NCBI GenBank assembly: GCA_019415525.1
Contig: DXZA01000055.1
Span: 1 to 39,120 of the forward strand
Direction: 5' to 3'
DNA: 39,120 bases
Source: Tyzzerella sp.
Lineage (GTDB): Bacteria > Bacillota > Clostridia > Lachnospirales > Anaerotignaceae
The translations under genes were made by a program, and so were the position numbers. Each line of letters opens with the position of its first letter. Positions within the stretch are counted from its first letter, which is position 1. Below are positions 15,805 through 23,884 of the stretch, one piece after another. Under the pieces are notes generated by a model that worked only from the letters and a program-made list of their open reading frames with translations, had not been told where the DNA came from and searched no databases.

Positions 15805-17712
15805 ATGAATTTCTTAACAGTAGAAAAGCTTTCTAAAAGTTTTACAGATAAAATTCTTTTTGATGAAATTTCATTTGGTATAAATGAAGGAGATAAAATA
15901 GGTGTTATAGGTGTAAATGGTACAGGTAAATCAACTCTTTTGAAGATTATAGCCGGTGTTGAAACTGCTGATAGTGGAACTATTACAACAATGAATGGTT
16001 TAAGAATTGGATATCTTCCTCAGATGCCAGAGTTTGAAGAAGGTATGACTGTTATAAATCAAGTTTTTAAAACTGATAATCCTAAAATGCAAATTGTAAA
16101 GGAATATGAAGAAGCACTTTTTCAGGTTGAAAATAATTATTCAGAAGAAGCTGAAAAAAGACTCATAGAACTTACAGGTAAAATGGATAAAGAAGATGCA
16201 TGGGGACTTGAAAGTGAAGCTAAAACAATACTTACAAAGCTTGGTATAACAGATTTTTATAAAGAAGTACAGCTTTTAAGTGGAGGACAAAGAAAACGTG
16301 TTGCTATGGCAGGTGCTTTGATTTCTCCTGTGGATATTCTTATTATGGACGAGCCTACAAACCATATTGATAATGAAACTGTTGATTGGCTCGAAAATTA
16401 TTTAGGTAAATGCACAAAAGCACTTCTTATGGTTACTCATGATAGATATTTCCTTGATAGAGTTGTTAATAAAACAATAGAACTTGATAAAGGTAAACTT
16501 TATACTTATCAAGGAAATTATAGTCAGTTTTTAGAGCTTAAGGCTGAGAGAGAAGAACTTGAACTTGCAGGAGAAAGAAAAAGACAAAATCTTTTACGTA
16601 GAGAGCTTGCTTGGATAAGAAGAGGAGCTCAAGCAAGAAGTACAAAACAAAAAGCACGTATTGAACGTTTTGAAGAAGTTTCTGCAATAAAAGCACCAGA
16701 AATGCGAGGAAATGTAGAAATAAGTGTAGGTGCTTCAAGATTAGGTAGAAAAACAATAGAGATAAATAATGTTTCTATGTCTTATGATGGTAAAAAGTAT
16801 ATTGATGATTTTAGTTATATTATACTTCGTGATGACAGAGTTGGTATCATCGGTCATAATGGCTGTGGAAAATCTACACTTATGAATATAATAACAGGAA
16901 GACTTAAACCTGAAAGTGGTTTTGTTGAAATAGGTGATACTGTAAATATAGGTGTATTTGCTCAGGAAAATGGGGAAATGGACGAAAATATGCGTGTTAT
17001 AGATTATATAAAAGAAGTTGCTGAATATGTTCCTACTGCTGACGGTAGAATAACAGCTTCTCAAATGCTTGAAAAATTCCTTTTTAAGGGTGATATACAA
17101 TGGTCACCAATTTCAAAACTTTCAGGTGGAGAGAAAAGACGACTTTATCTTTTAAGAGTTCTTATGGCAGCTCCTAACATACTTTTCCTTGATGAGCCTA
17201 CAAATGACTTAGATATAGAAACTCTTACAATACTTGAAGAATATCTTGAAGATTTTCCAGGGGCTGTTGTTACTGTATCACATGATAGATATTTCCTTGA
17301 TAAAATGGTAAATAGAATATTCTCTTTTGAGGGTAATGGCAAAATAAAACAGTATGAAGGTGGATATACTGATTATAAAATACAGCATGACAAAGAAGAA
17401 ATTAACATACCTGTTGAAAAGGTTGTAAAACAAGAGAAAAAACAGGAAGTTGAAAAGCCTAAAAAACTTATGAAGATGACATATAAAGACCAAAGAGAAT
17501 TTGATACTATAAATGAAAGAATAGAAGGTATTGAGCTTAAAATTGCTGAAATAGATGATAAAATTTCACAATGTGGTAGTGATTATGTAAAACTTCAAGA
17601 ACTTACAGAAGAAAAAGAAAAATTTGAAAAAGAGCTTGAAGAAGCTATGGATAGATGGGTTTATCTTAACGAACTTAACGAAGAAATAGAGCGAAATAAA
17701 AAGGGATTATAA
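15805..17712 (+). CDS. ABC-F family ATPase (Uup-like, ribosome-associated)
   Basis: The 635 residues hold two ABC domains with no membrane segment. The first has Walker A GVNGTGKST (36-44), signature LSGGQRKR and Walker B ILIMDEPTNHID. The second has GHNGCGKST (about 351-359), LSGGEKRR and ILFLDEPTNDLD. A charged linker lies between them (EREELELAGERKRQNLLRRE). The C-terminal 70 residues form a coiled coil as in Uup (EFDTINERIEGIELKIAEID). ABC-F proteins bind the ribosomal E site and resolve stalled complexes. The short leader and the Uup-like tail favour a housekeeping factor over antibiotic resistance. Confidence 0.92.
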   Translation: MNFLTVEKLSKSFTDKILFDEISFGINEGDKIGVIGVNGTGKSTLLKIIAGVETADSGTITTMNGLRIGYLPQMPEFEEGMTVINQVFKTDNPKMQIVKEYEEALFQVENNYSEEAEKRLIELTGKMDKEDAWGLESEAKTILTKLGITDFYKEVQLLSGGQRKRVAMAGALISPVDILIMDEPTNHIDNETVDWLENYLGKCTKALLMVTHDRYFLDRVVNKTIELDKGKLYTYQGNYSQFLELKAEREELELAGERKRQNLLRRELAWIRRGAQARSTKQKARIERFEEVSAIKAPEMRGNVEISVGASRLGRKTIEINNVSMSYDGKKYIDDFSYIILRDDRVGIIGHNGCGKSTLMNIITGRLKPESGFVEIGDTVNIGVFAQENGEMDENMRVIDYIKEVAEYVPTADGRITASQMLEKFLFKGDIQWSPISKLSGGEKRRLYLLRVLMAAPNILFLDEPTNDLDIETLTILEEYLEDFPGAVVTVSHDRYFLDKMVNRIFSFEGNGKIKQYEGGYTDYKIQHDKEEINIPVEKVVKQEKKQEVEKPKKLMKMTYKDQREFDTINERIEGIELKIAEIDDKISQCGSDYVKLQELTEEKEKFEKELEEAMDRWVYLNELNEEIERNKKGL

Positions 17713-17723
17713 TTAAAATAAGT

Positions 17724-17755
17724 AAAAGGGTACAATATGTACCCTTTTATTTTTG
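17724..17755 (+). terminator. Terminator after the ABC-F gene
   Basis: AAAAGGGTACA and TGTACCCTTTT form the stem with a short AT loop and a T-rich tail. Confidence 0.85.
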
Positions 17756-17790
17756 TTATAGATGTATATACACTTATATAGTATGGTGTA

Positions 17791-17819
17791 TTGACAAATT
17801 CTTATTAAAGTGGCATAGT
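17791..17819 (+). promoter_or_regulatory. Probable promoter of the nad operon leader
   Basis: TTGACA (17791-17796) with CATAGT (17814-17819) after 17 bases, or TAGTAT (17816-17821) after 19. The transcript would start near 17826-17828 and meet the leader hairpin about 20 bases later. Confidence 0.5.
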
Positions 17820-17844
17820 ATATACAGTGCATTTTATTATAAAT

Positions 17845-17884
17845 CGAAGTTTTAATATTTTAAATATTAAAATTTCGTTTTTTT
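17845..17884 (+). terminator. Intrinsic terminator inside the nadA leader (possible attenuator)
   Basis: The arms 17845-17858 and 17864-17877 form a 14-bp stem with a five-base loop, followed by seven T. One pair is G-T on the plus strand, which would be a C-A mismatch on the minus strand, so the structure belongs to plus-strand RNA. The upstream gene already has its own terminator. This one lies between the nad promoter and nadA (start 17925). Confidence 0.65.
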
Positions 17885-17924
17885 ATTATATGAATGAGTA
17901 TTTTGTTTTATAGGGGGAAATATT

Positions 17925-18830
17925 TTGAATATTATAGATGATATTAAAAGGCTGAAAAAAGAAAAAAATGCAGTTATACTTGCTCATTATTATGTATGTG
18001 ACGAAGTACAGGAAATAGCAGACTTTGTTGGAGACTCTTATTATTTAAGTAAAAAGGCAACAGAAGTACCTGAAAGTATGATTGTTTTTGCAGGTGTAAA
18101 TTTTATGGGTGAAAGTGCAAAAATACTTAATCCTCAAAAAACGGTTGTTATGGTTGATGCAAATGCAGATTGTCCTATGGCTCATATGGTAACACCAGAA
18201 AAAATAAAAGAAATAAGAAATCAGTATGATGATTTAGCTGTATGTTGTTATATAAATTCAACTGCACAAATAAAAGCTCATTCTGATGTTTGTGTTACAA
18301 GTTCTAATGCTCTTGATATATTAAAGGCTTTACCAAATAAGAATATATTCTTTATACCTGATGGAAATCTTGGAAGATATATATCAAAAGAAGTTACTGA
18401 TAAAAATTTTATATTTAATGATGGATATTGTCCTGTACATGTAAAAATAACAAAAGATGATATACTTGCTAAAAAATCACAATATCCTAATGCAAAAGTA
18501 CTTATACACCCAGAATGTACTCCTGATGCTGTAGAATTGGCAGATTATGCAGGTTCAACATCAGGTATTATTGATTATGCAACAAAAAGTGATTGCAAAG
18601 AATTTATAATTGCAACAGAAAAAGGTGTATTATATGAACTTAGAACAAAAAATCCTAATAAGAATTTTTATACTGTAAATGATAATCAGATATGCCCTGA
18701 CATGAAATTTGTGACACTTGAGAAAATTAAAAATGTAATTGAAAACACAGAAAATGTTGTGGAGCTTTCAGATGAGCTTATGGTTAATGCAAAAAATGCC
18801 CTTGAAGAAATGCTCCGTCTTGCTAAATAA
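17925..18830 (+). CDS. nadA: Quinolinate synthase A
   Basis: A 301-residue 4Fe-4S enzyme that condenses iminoaspartate with dihydroxyacetone phosphate to quinolinate, the second step of de novo NAD synthesis. The three cluster cysteines fall at the family positions: Cys83 (DANADCPMA), Cys169 (FNDGYCPVH) and Cys257 (NDNQICPDM). LIHPECTP and STSGIIDYA are also characteristic. Translation starts at TTG 17925, seven bases after GGGGG. No in-frame ATG gives the full N-terminus. nadB follows 22 bases after the stop. Confidence 0.96.
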   Translation: MNIIDDIKRLKKEKNAVILAHYYVCDEVQEIADFVGDSYYLSKKATEVPESMIVFAGVNFMGESAKILNPQKTVVMVDANADCPMAHMVTPEKIKEIRNQYDDLAVCCYINSTAQIKAHSDVCVTSSNALDILKALPNKNIFFIPDGNLGRYISKEVTDKNFIFNDGYCPVHVKITKDDILAKKSQYPNAKVLIHPECTPDAVELADYAGSTSGIIDYATKSDCKEFIIATEKGVLYELRTKNPNKNFYTVNDNQICPDMKFVTLEKIKNVIENTENVVELSDELMVNAKNALEEMLRLAK

Positions 18831-18852
18831 AGAAGGAAGTGTATATATATTT

Positions 18853-20157
18853 ATGAAAAAAGCAGATGTAGTTATTGTAGGTACAGGGGTTGCGGGACTT
18901 TTTTGTGCTCTTAATATACCAGAGGATAAAAATGTTTTTATGATTACTAAAGATAATATGGAAAATAATGATTCTTTTCTTGCACAAGGTGGTATTTCTG
19001 CTCTTAAAAATAAAGATGATTATGAAAGCTACTTTGAAGATACAATGCGTGCCGGACATTATGAAAATGATAAAAAAGCCGTAGAAGTAATGATAAAATC
19101 ATCTCAAGATATTATAAAAGAGCTTATAAGTTATGGTGTTGATTTTGATATGGAAGGTGATAGCTTTTCATATACAAGAGAAGGTGCACATTCTGATTTT
19201 AGAATACTTCATCATAAAGATATTACAGGTAAGGAAATTACAAGTAAACTTCTTATGGCTGCTAAGAAAAGAAAAAATATTCATATAAGCGAATATTCAA
19301 AAATGGTTGATATTATTGAAGAAAATGGTGAGTGTACAGGTGTTATTTATAGAAAGGATAGTAAAACAGAAGTTGTTAAATCTAAAATAACAATATTTGC
19401 AACAGGTGGTATAGGTGGAGTTTTTGAAAATTCTACAAATTTTCCTCATCTTACTGCTGACGGTATTGCTATTGCTTTAAAACATAATATTGATATTAAA
19501 GATATAAATTATATTCAAATTCACCCTACAACTTTATATACAAAAGAAAAAGGAAGAAGATTTCTTATATCTGAGTCTGTAAGAGGTGAGGGGGCTTATC
19601 TTTTAAATAAAAAAGGTGAAAGATTTGTAAATGAACTTCTCCCAAGAGATATTGTAAGTAGTGCTATATTAAATCAAATGGAAAAAGATAGAAGAGATTA
19701 TGTTTATATATCTGTTACACATTTAGACCCTGATTTTGTAAAATCAAAATTCCCTAATATATATGAAAAATGCCTTGAAGAAGGATATGATATGACAAAA
19801 GAGCCTATTCCTGTAACTCCGGCACAGCATTATTTTATGGGAGGGATAAAGGTTGATACTGAAAGTCGTACATCAATGAAAAATCTTTATGCATCAGGTG
19901 AAGTAAGCTGTACTGGTGTTCATGGTGCAAATAGACTTGCTAGTAATTCACTTCTTGAAAGCCTTGTTTTTGCTAAAAGAGGTGTGATTGACTTTATGAG
20001 TTATATTGATAATGTTGAAATTTCAGATTATATTCCGGATTTATCTATTTATGAAAATGATGAAAAATTAGATGAGGAATATAAAAATACTGTTCTTGAT
20101 GAAATAAAAAGAAAGGACGTTGAATTTTATGATAAATGGTGTAAACATGCAGGTTAA
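18853..20157 (+). CDS. nadB: L-aspartate oxidase, short form
   Basis: A 434-residue flavoprotein that oxidises aspartate to iminoaspartate for NadA. The FAD-binding GTGVAGLF is at residues 10-17. The substrate region contains YTREGAHSDFRILHH and SESVRGEGAYL, and the capping part has QHYFMGGI. It is about 100 residues shorter than the B. subtilis or E. coli enzyme and lacks the C-terminal three-helix domain, as in several anaerobes, where fumarate may be the electron acceptor. ATG 18853 is chosen because the FAD motif follows at once. The longer frame from 18739 only reads across the nadA end. The ribosome site AGGAAG is 13 bases away, rather far. Confidence 0.94.
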   Translation: MKKADVVIVGTGVAGLFCALNIPEDKNVFMITKDNMENNDSFLAQGGISALKNKDDYESYFEDTMRAGHYENDKKAVEVMIKSSQDIIKELISYGVDFDMEGDSFSYTREGAHSDFRILHHKDITGKEITSKLLMAAKKRKNIHISEYSKMVDIIEENGECTGVIYRKDSKTEVVKSKITIFATGGIGGVFENSTNFPHLTADGIAIALKHNIDIKDINYIQIHPTTLYTKEKGRRFLISESVRGEGAYLLNKKGERFVNELLPRDIVSSAILNQMEKDRRDYVYISVTHLDPDFVKSKFPNIYEKCLEEGYDMTKEPIPVTPAQHYFMGGIKVDTESRTSMKNLYASGEVSCTGVHGANRLASNSLLESLVFAKRGVIDFMSYIDNVEISDYIPDLSIYENDEKLDEEYKNTVLDEIKRKDVEFYDKWCKHAG

Positions 20158-20983
20158 TATAGATGAATATATTATGAATGCATTAAAAGAAGATATAACA
20201 AGTGAAGATGTTACAACAAATGCTATTATGCCGGAAAGTAAAAGAGGTATAGCAGAACTTATATGTAAACAGGACGGAGTTTTGTGTGGTCTTGACATAT
20301 TTAGAAGAACATTTGAACTTTTAGATAATACATCTGAGTTTAGAACTAATTTTAAAGATGGTGACCAAGTAAAAAAAGGTGAAGTTATAGGTATTATTGA
20401 AGGTGATATAAAAGCAATCCTTTCCGGAGAAAGAACAGCTTTAAATTATATGCAAAGAATGTGTGGTATAGCTACAATTACAAGAGAAATGGTTAAAGAA
20501 CTTGAAGGCACAAAAACAAAACTTCTTGATACAAGAAAAACAACACCTAATATGCGTCCTTTTGAAAAATATGCAGTAAAAATTGGAGGAGGATATAATC
20601 ACAGATATAATCTTTCTGATGGTGTACTTATAAAAGATAATCATATAGGTGCAGCAGGAAGTATAAAAAAAGCTGTTGAAATGGCTAAAGAATATGCTCC
20701 TTTTGTTAGAAAAATAGAGGTTGAAACAGAAAATATTGATATGGTTAAAGAGGCTCTTGAAGCCGGTGCTGATATTATTATGCTTGATAATATGGATAAT
20801 GCAACTATGAAATTAGCAGTTGAAATTATAGGTAAAAAAGCATTAACAGAATGTTCTGGTAATGTTACAAAAGAAAGACTTAAATCCATAGCAGAAACAG
20901 GTGTTGACTATGTTTCTTGTGGTGCTCTTACTCATTCTGCTGCAATAATGGATATTTCACTTAAAAATTTAAGAGTATTATAA
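20129..20983 (+). CDS. nadC: Nicotinate-nucleotide pyrophosphorylase (quinolinate phosphoribosyltransferase)
   Basis: Converts quinolinate and PRPP to nicotinate mononucleotide, completing the pathway begun by the two upstream genes. Visible motifs: EDITSEDVTTNAI near the N-terminus, ERTALNYMQRMCGIAT (about 108-123), DTRKTTPNMRPFEKYAVKIGGGYNHR (about 135-160), then LIKDNH and the barrel segments VEVETENID, IMLDN and ECSGNV. The gene overlaps the nadB end. ATG 20129 has AAAGGA 12 bases upstream. ATG 20147 (MQVNIDEYI) fits the usual N-terminus equally well, so the start is uncertain by six codons. Confidence 0.94.
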   Translation: MINGVNMQVNIDEYIMNALKEDITSEDVTTNAIMPESKRGIAELICKQDGVLCGLDIFRRTFELLDNTSEFRTNFKDGDQVKKGEVIGIIEGDIKAILSGERTALNYMQRMCGIATITREMVKELEGTKTKLLDTRKTTPNMRPFEKYAVKIGGGYNHRYNLSDGVLIKDNHIGAAGSIKKAVEMAKEYAPFVRKIEVETENIDMVKEALEAGADIIMLDNMDNATMKLAVEIIGKKALTECSGNVTKERLKSIAETGVDYVSCGALTHSAAIMDISLKNLRVL

Positions 20984-21016
20984 AAAGAGAACGGTAAAAC
21001 CGTTCTCTTTTTTTAT
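20983..21016. terminator. Bidirectional terminator, nad operon / lipoprotein
   Basis: AAAAGAGAACGGT pairs with ACCGTTCTCTTTT across AAA, with A and T runs outside. Confidence 0.9.
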
Positions 21017-22095
21017 TGTAATATATTTGTTATATCTGTTGGTTCTTCTGTATTTTCAGTTGTTTCAGTTGCTTTTTGTGATTTTATTTCTGCAAGCTGT
21101 GTATTTAAAAGACTTAAATATTCTTCAAGTGTTTTTGCTCCCTGTATAGGCTCTCCAACAACAATAGCATCATTATCTACAAATATAGTTGTAGGAACAC
21201 CTTCAAGATTATTTACAATCCAAGATGCAAGACGTTGGTCTGGAATTACTGATGTGTATTCTCCACCGTTTTCAGTTTTTATTTTTAATGCAAGTTCTTC
21301 GGCTTCTTCAGAAGGAGTATCAATTATTACTTGTAAGAAGTTTACACCCTCCATATTTTTTATTTCTTTATCAAGCTGTGTAAGAACTGCCGCTTCGTTT
21401 ATATCTGAGTATGTTCCCCAAAAGTTAACCATTGTAAGGTCATATTCGTCAAATATTGTACTTCCTATATCTTCACCTTCAAGAGTTTTTGAAACAAAAG
21501 TAATCATATTTTCTTTATTTATAGCTAATTGTTGTGTTTCTTCAGGGCTAAATTCATTAAATTTAATAGATGATATAAGTTTTGTTGTAGCCAAAACTCT
21601 ATTTTCATATTCTTTTATATCATCTTCATCGCCTTTTCCAAGACCACCTGTATAGTCATACATTACATAATAAGTATATCCACAATTTTCTCCAACTACT
21701 TCTGTTTTATTATATTCTGATTTAAGTTCTTCAAAGTCAGAACCTTCTTCTCCTGTTTTAACAAGTACTATTCTTGCTATTGGAGATGTAAAATATTCTG
21801 TGTTTCCAGTAAATTCGGGGTCTGATATTATTTTTAAATTTTCCTCTGTACCATATACAAATTTTACTTCACCAAAAATATCACTATCAGTCATTAAATT
21901 TGTATATTTCATTGTATTTATTGTCCATTCTTCTGGAAGTGTATATGTTAAACCAAGTGCGTCAACTGTTGTTGTTCTTTCTTCCTCGGAAAGACTTATA
22001 TTTGTATTTGTGTTTGTATTTTTACTTGAACAACCTGAAAAAACTGAAAATGATAATATTGTTGCAAGTATAAAAAGAAATGTTCTTTTTTTCAT
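21013..22095 (-). CDS. Lipoprotein with a cysteine-less TlpA/thioredoxin-like C-terminal domain
   Basis: A 360-residue lipoprotein. The signal peptide ends in VFSGC with Cys22 as the lipidated residue. Residues about 45-180 form an unrecognised domain (YTLPEEWTINTM at its start). Residues about 205-330 read like a TlpA-type thioredoxin domain: the strand TMVNFWGTYSDIN (222-233), then NFLQVIIDTP, then the cis-proline segment GVPTTIFVDND (299-309). The usual FW-x-x-WCxxC is replaced by FWGTYSDIN, with Ser230 and Asn233 in place of the two cysteines, so no disulfide chemistry is expected. The tail is Thr/Glu-rich. AGGAGG precedes the ATG. It is divergent from the M23 gene. Confidence 0.7.
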   Translation of the reverse strand: MKKRTFLFILATILSFSVFSGCSSKNTNTNTNISLSEEERTTTVDALGLTYTLPEEWTINTMKYTNLMTDSDIFGEVKFVYGTEENLKIISDPEFTGNTEYFTSPIARIVLVKTGEEGSDFEELKSEYNKTEVVGENCGYTYYVMYDYTGGLGKGDEDDIKEYENRVLATTKLISSIKFNEFSPEETQQLAINKENMITFVSKTLEGEDIGSTIFDEYDLTMVNFWGTYSDINEAAVLTQLDKEIKNMEGVNFLQVIIDTPSEEAEELALKIKTENGGEYTSVIPDQRLASWIVNNLEGVPTTIFVDNDAIVVGEPIQGAKTLEEYLSLLNTQLAEIKSQKATETTENTEEPTDITNILQ

Positions 22096-22221
22096 TTATA
22101 TTCCTCCTATTAGTTGGTTATATAAAGAATATTATATAATATATGGCTCTTATTGTAAACTTGGTTATTATTTTTATACCTTTTGAATATATTTATACTA
22201 TATTTAAAGGAGGTTTATTTT

Positions 22222-22626
22222 ATGGATAGGGATAAAGTACTTAGAAAATACAGTTCTGATGATTTCAGAGAAAGAAGAAATATTAAAAATTTAAAAGATG
22301 AAAAAAAAGATGGTAGTCTTATAATATTTCAGGGATACATATCTGCTGTTATAGTTTTTGGAGTAATAATAATGACTATAGCTGGTGGTGATGGTAGTAG
22401 AAAAATACTTGATGAAATTGAAAGTAGATTAAGTGTTCAAATACCTTTTGGTGAAATTGTTGAAAAGGGAAAAGAAGCTGTTGAAAATATAAAAATATTT
22501 GGGGATAAATCTATATATGAAAGTAATGAAAATGGTGAGGAGGGGTTTATTCCGGATACGAGTCAGGAGGGACAGAGGATTTATTTGAATACAAATCAGG
22601 AGGACTCGGGGAAAACAGCCAATTAG
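22222..22626 (+). CDS. N-terminal part of a SpoIVFA-like M23 protein, interrupted by a frame break
   Basis: 134 residues in this frame: a charged cytoplasmic part (MDRDKVLRKYSSDDFRERRN), one membrane helix (IIFQGYISAVIVFGVIIMTIAGG, about residues 36-58) and an acidic external linker ending at TAG 22624. This is the architecture of SpoIVFA upstream of its peptidase-like domain. AAAGGAGG precedes ATG 22222. The peptidase domain continues in the -1 frame without any start codon. The reading frames overlap from 22539 to 22626, in a G-rich stretch unlike the surrounding DNA. Either a one-base deletion, programmed frameshifting or a sequence error separates the two halves. Confidence 0.65.
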   Translation: MDRDKVLRKYSSDDFRERRNIKNLKDEKKDGSLIIFQGYISAVIVFGVIIMTIAGGDGSRKILDEIESRLSVQIPFGEIVEKGKEAVENIKIFGDKSIYESNENGEEGFIPDTSQEGQRIYLNTNQEDSGKTAN

Positions 22627-23042
22627 CTTGTCCTGTTGAAAGTGGTGTAATAACATCAGAGTTTGGTGAGAGGTTAGACCCTTTTACACAAGAACATACA
22701 TATCATAATGGTCTTGATATAGGTATAGATGAAAATAGTAGTGTTTTTGCTATTGATGATGGATATATAACAAATGTAGGTGAAGATAATTTGAATGGAG
22801 TTTTTTTAGAATATAAAACAGTTTCAGGATATACTGTTATATATGCTCATTTGAATAAGTATATTGTTAATATAGGTGATTTTATAGCTAAAGGACAAAA
22901 AATTGCTTTGTCAGGCAATACAGGGCAGTCAACAGGACCACATTTGCATATAGGAATTAAAAATAGTAGTGGTGATTATATAAATCCTGAAATATTTTTT
23001 GATAAATCAAAAGAATATGGTATTTTGACAAAAATAAATTAA
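22539..23042 (+). CDS. C-terminal M23 (LytM) domain of the SpoIVFA-like protein, -1 frame relative to its N-terminal part
   Basis: Open from 22539 (after a stop) to TAA 23040. The M23 domain begins near 22635 (CPVESGVITSEFGERLDPF). It retains the zinc ligands HNGLD and HLHIG, separated by YTVIYAHLNKY and GNTGQSTGP. No ATG, GTG or TTG lies ahead of the domain. The first is TTG 22791, which would remove the first zinc-binding strand, so this part cannot be an independent full-length gene. In B. subtilis, SpoIVFA carries a degenerate LytM domain and regulates SpoIVFB; the M50 protease follows 18 bases downstream here. The intact metal ligands also allow an active endopeptidase. Confidence 0.65.
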   Translation, partial: GGVYSGYESGGTEDLFEYKSGGLGENSQLACPVESGVITSEFGERLDPFTQEHTYHNGLDIGIDENSSVFAIDDGYITNVGEDNLNGVFLEYKTVSGYTVIYAHLNKYIVNIGDFIAKGQKIALSGNTGQSTGPHLHIGIKNSSGDYINPEIFFDKSKEYGILTKIN

Positions 23043-23060
23043 CAAAAAGGGGCTTTTGCT

Positions 23061-23849
23061 TTGATATCTTTTGGTAAAATTAAAATTCATATAGGAGTAT
23101 TTATACTTTTTTTATTTGCTTTATTAACAGGTAGATTAAGTGTATTTATTTTTGCTTTTTTAGCAGTTACTATACATGAAATGGCTCATATTATTGCAGG
23201 AATAATTTTTGGTGGAAGTGTTTTGGAAATATGTATAACACCAATAGGAGAATTTGCAAGGATAAATAATTTTTGGAATTTTACTCAATTTGAAAGAATA
23301 TTTATACTTCTTTGTGGACCTATTGTAAATATACTTATTGGTTTATGTATTAAATTTTTAAATATAGAATATTTGTTGTTCTTTTCTCATATAAATATTG
23401 CTCTTGCAATATTTAATATTATACCTGTGTTACCTCTTGATGGTGGTAATATTGTATATAGTATTATTGGAAGGGAAAAGGGGGTTATACATACAGCAAA
23501 GCTAATGACGGCAATAGAAGGAGTATTTGGTATAATTTTAATGTGTATTGGTGTTATACAGGTTATATTATATCCTTTTAATATAAGCCTTATTATTACA
23601 GGTGGATATTTTATTTTTTCTAAAAGGCAAGAATATCTTGAAAGAGTATCTGATTTTTATATGACTGTTATTAACAAAAATAGAGTATATGATATACCTA
23701 TGAATGTTAAGACTTTATATTTTAATGGAGATTATAGAGAGGTTATAAAATATTTTAATTATGATGATTATTTTTTTGTTATAGAAAATGATGACTTTGG
23801 TAACTATAAAAAAAGAAGTATGGAAGATATAGTTGAACTTATAATTTAA
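23061..23849 (+). CDS. M50 site-2 metalloprotease, SpoIVFB-like
   Basis: A 262-residue intramembrane protease. The zinc motif HEMAH is around residues 39-43, and the third ligand motif NIIPVLPLDGGN around 118-129. Four to six membrane segments are present and there is no PDZ domain. The C-terminal 70 residues are soluble and may be CBS-like. B. subtilis SpoIVFB cleaves pro-sigma-K in the mother cell and is held inactive by SpoIVFA. The order M23 gene then M50 gene fits that pair. It starts at TTG 23061, eight bases after AAGGGG. The specific substrate is inferred from the family. Confidence 0.82.
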   Translation: MISFGKIKIHIGVFILFLFALLTGRLSVFIFAFLAVTIHEMAHIIAGIIFGGSVLEICITPIGEFARINNFWNFTQFERIFILLCGPIVNILIGLCIKFLNIEYLLFFSHINIALAIFNIIPVLPLDGGNIVYSIIGREKGVIHTAKLMTAIEGVFGIILMCIGVIQVILYPFNISLIITGGYFIFSKRQEYLERVSDFYMTVINKNRVYDIPMNVKTLYFNGDYREVIKYFNYDDYFFVIENDDFGNYKKRSMEDIVELII

Positions 23850-23884
23850 AAAATGGTATTCCTAAAAGGAATACCATTTTTTAT
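23848..23884. terminator. Bidirectional terminator
   Basis: AAAAATGGTATTCCT pairs with AGGAATACCATTTTT between convergent genes. Confidence 0.9.

Noticed and set aside
15805..17712. ABC-F gene as an antibiotic-resistance determinant
   Set aside because: It has a short leader without an upstream peptide or attenuator, and a Uup-like C-terminal coiled coil; no resistance context was seen.
18739..18852. nadB extension upstream of 18853
   Set aside because: These codons overlap the end of nadA in another frame and precede the FAD motif that normally stands at the N-terminus.
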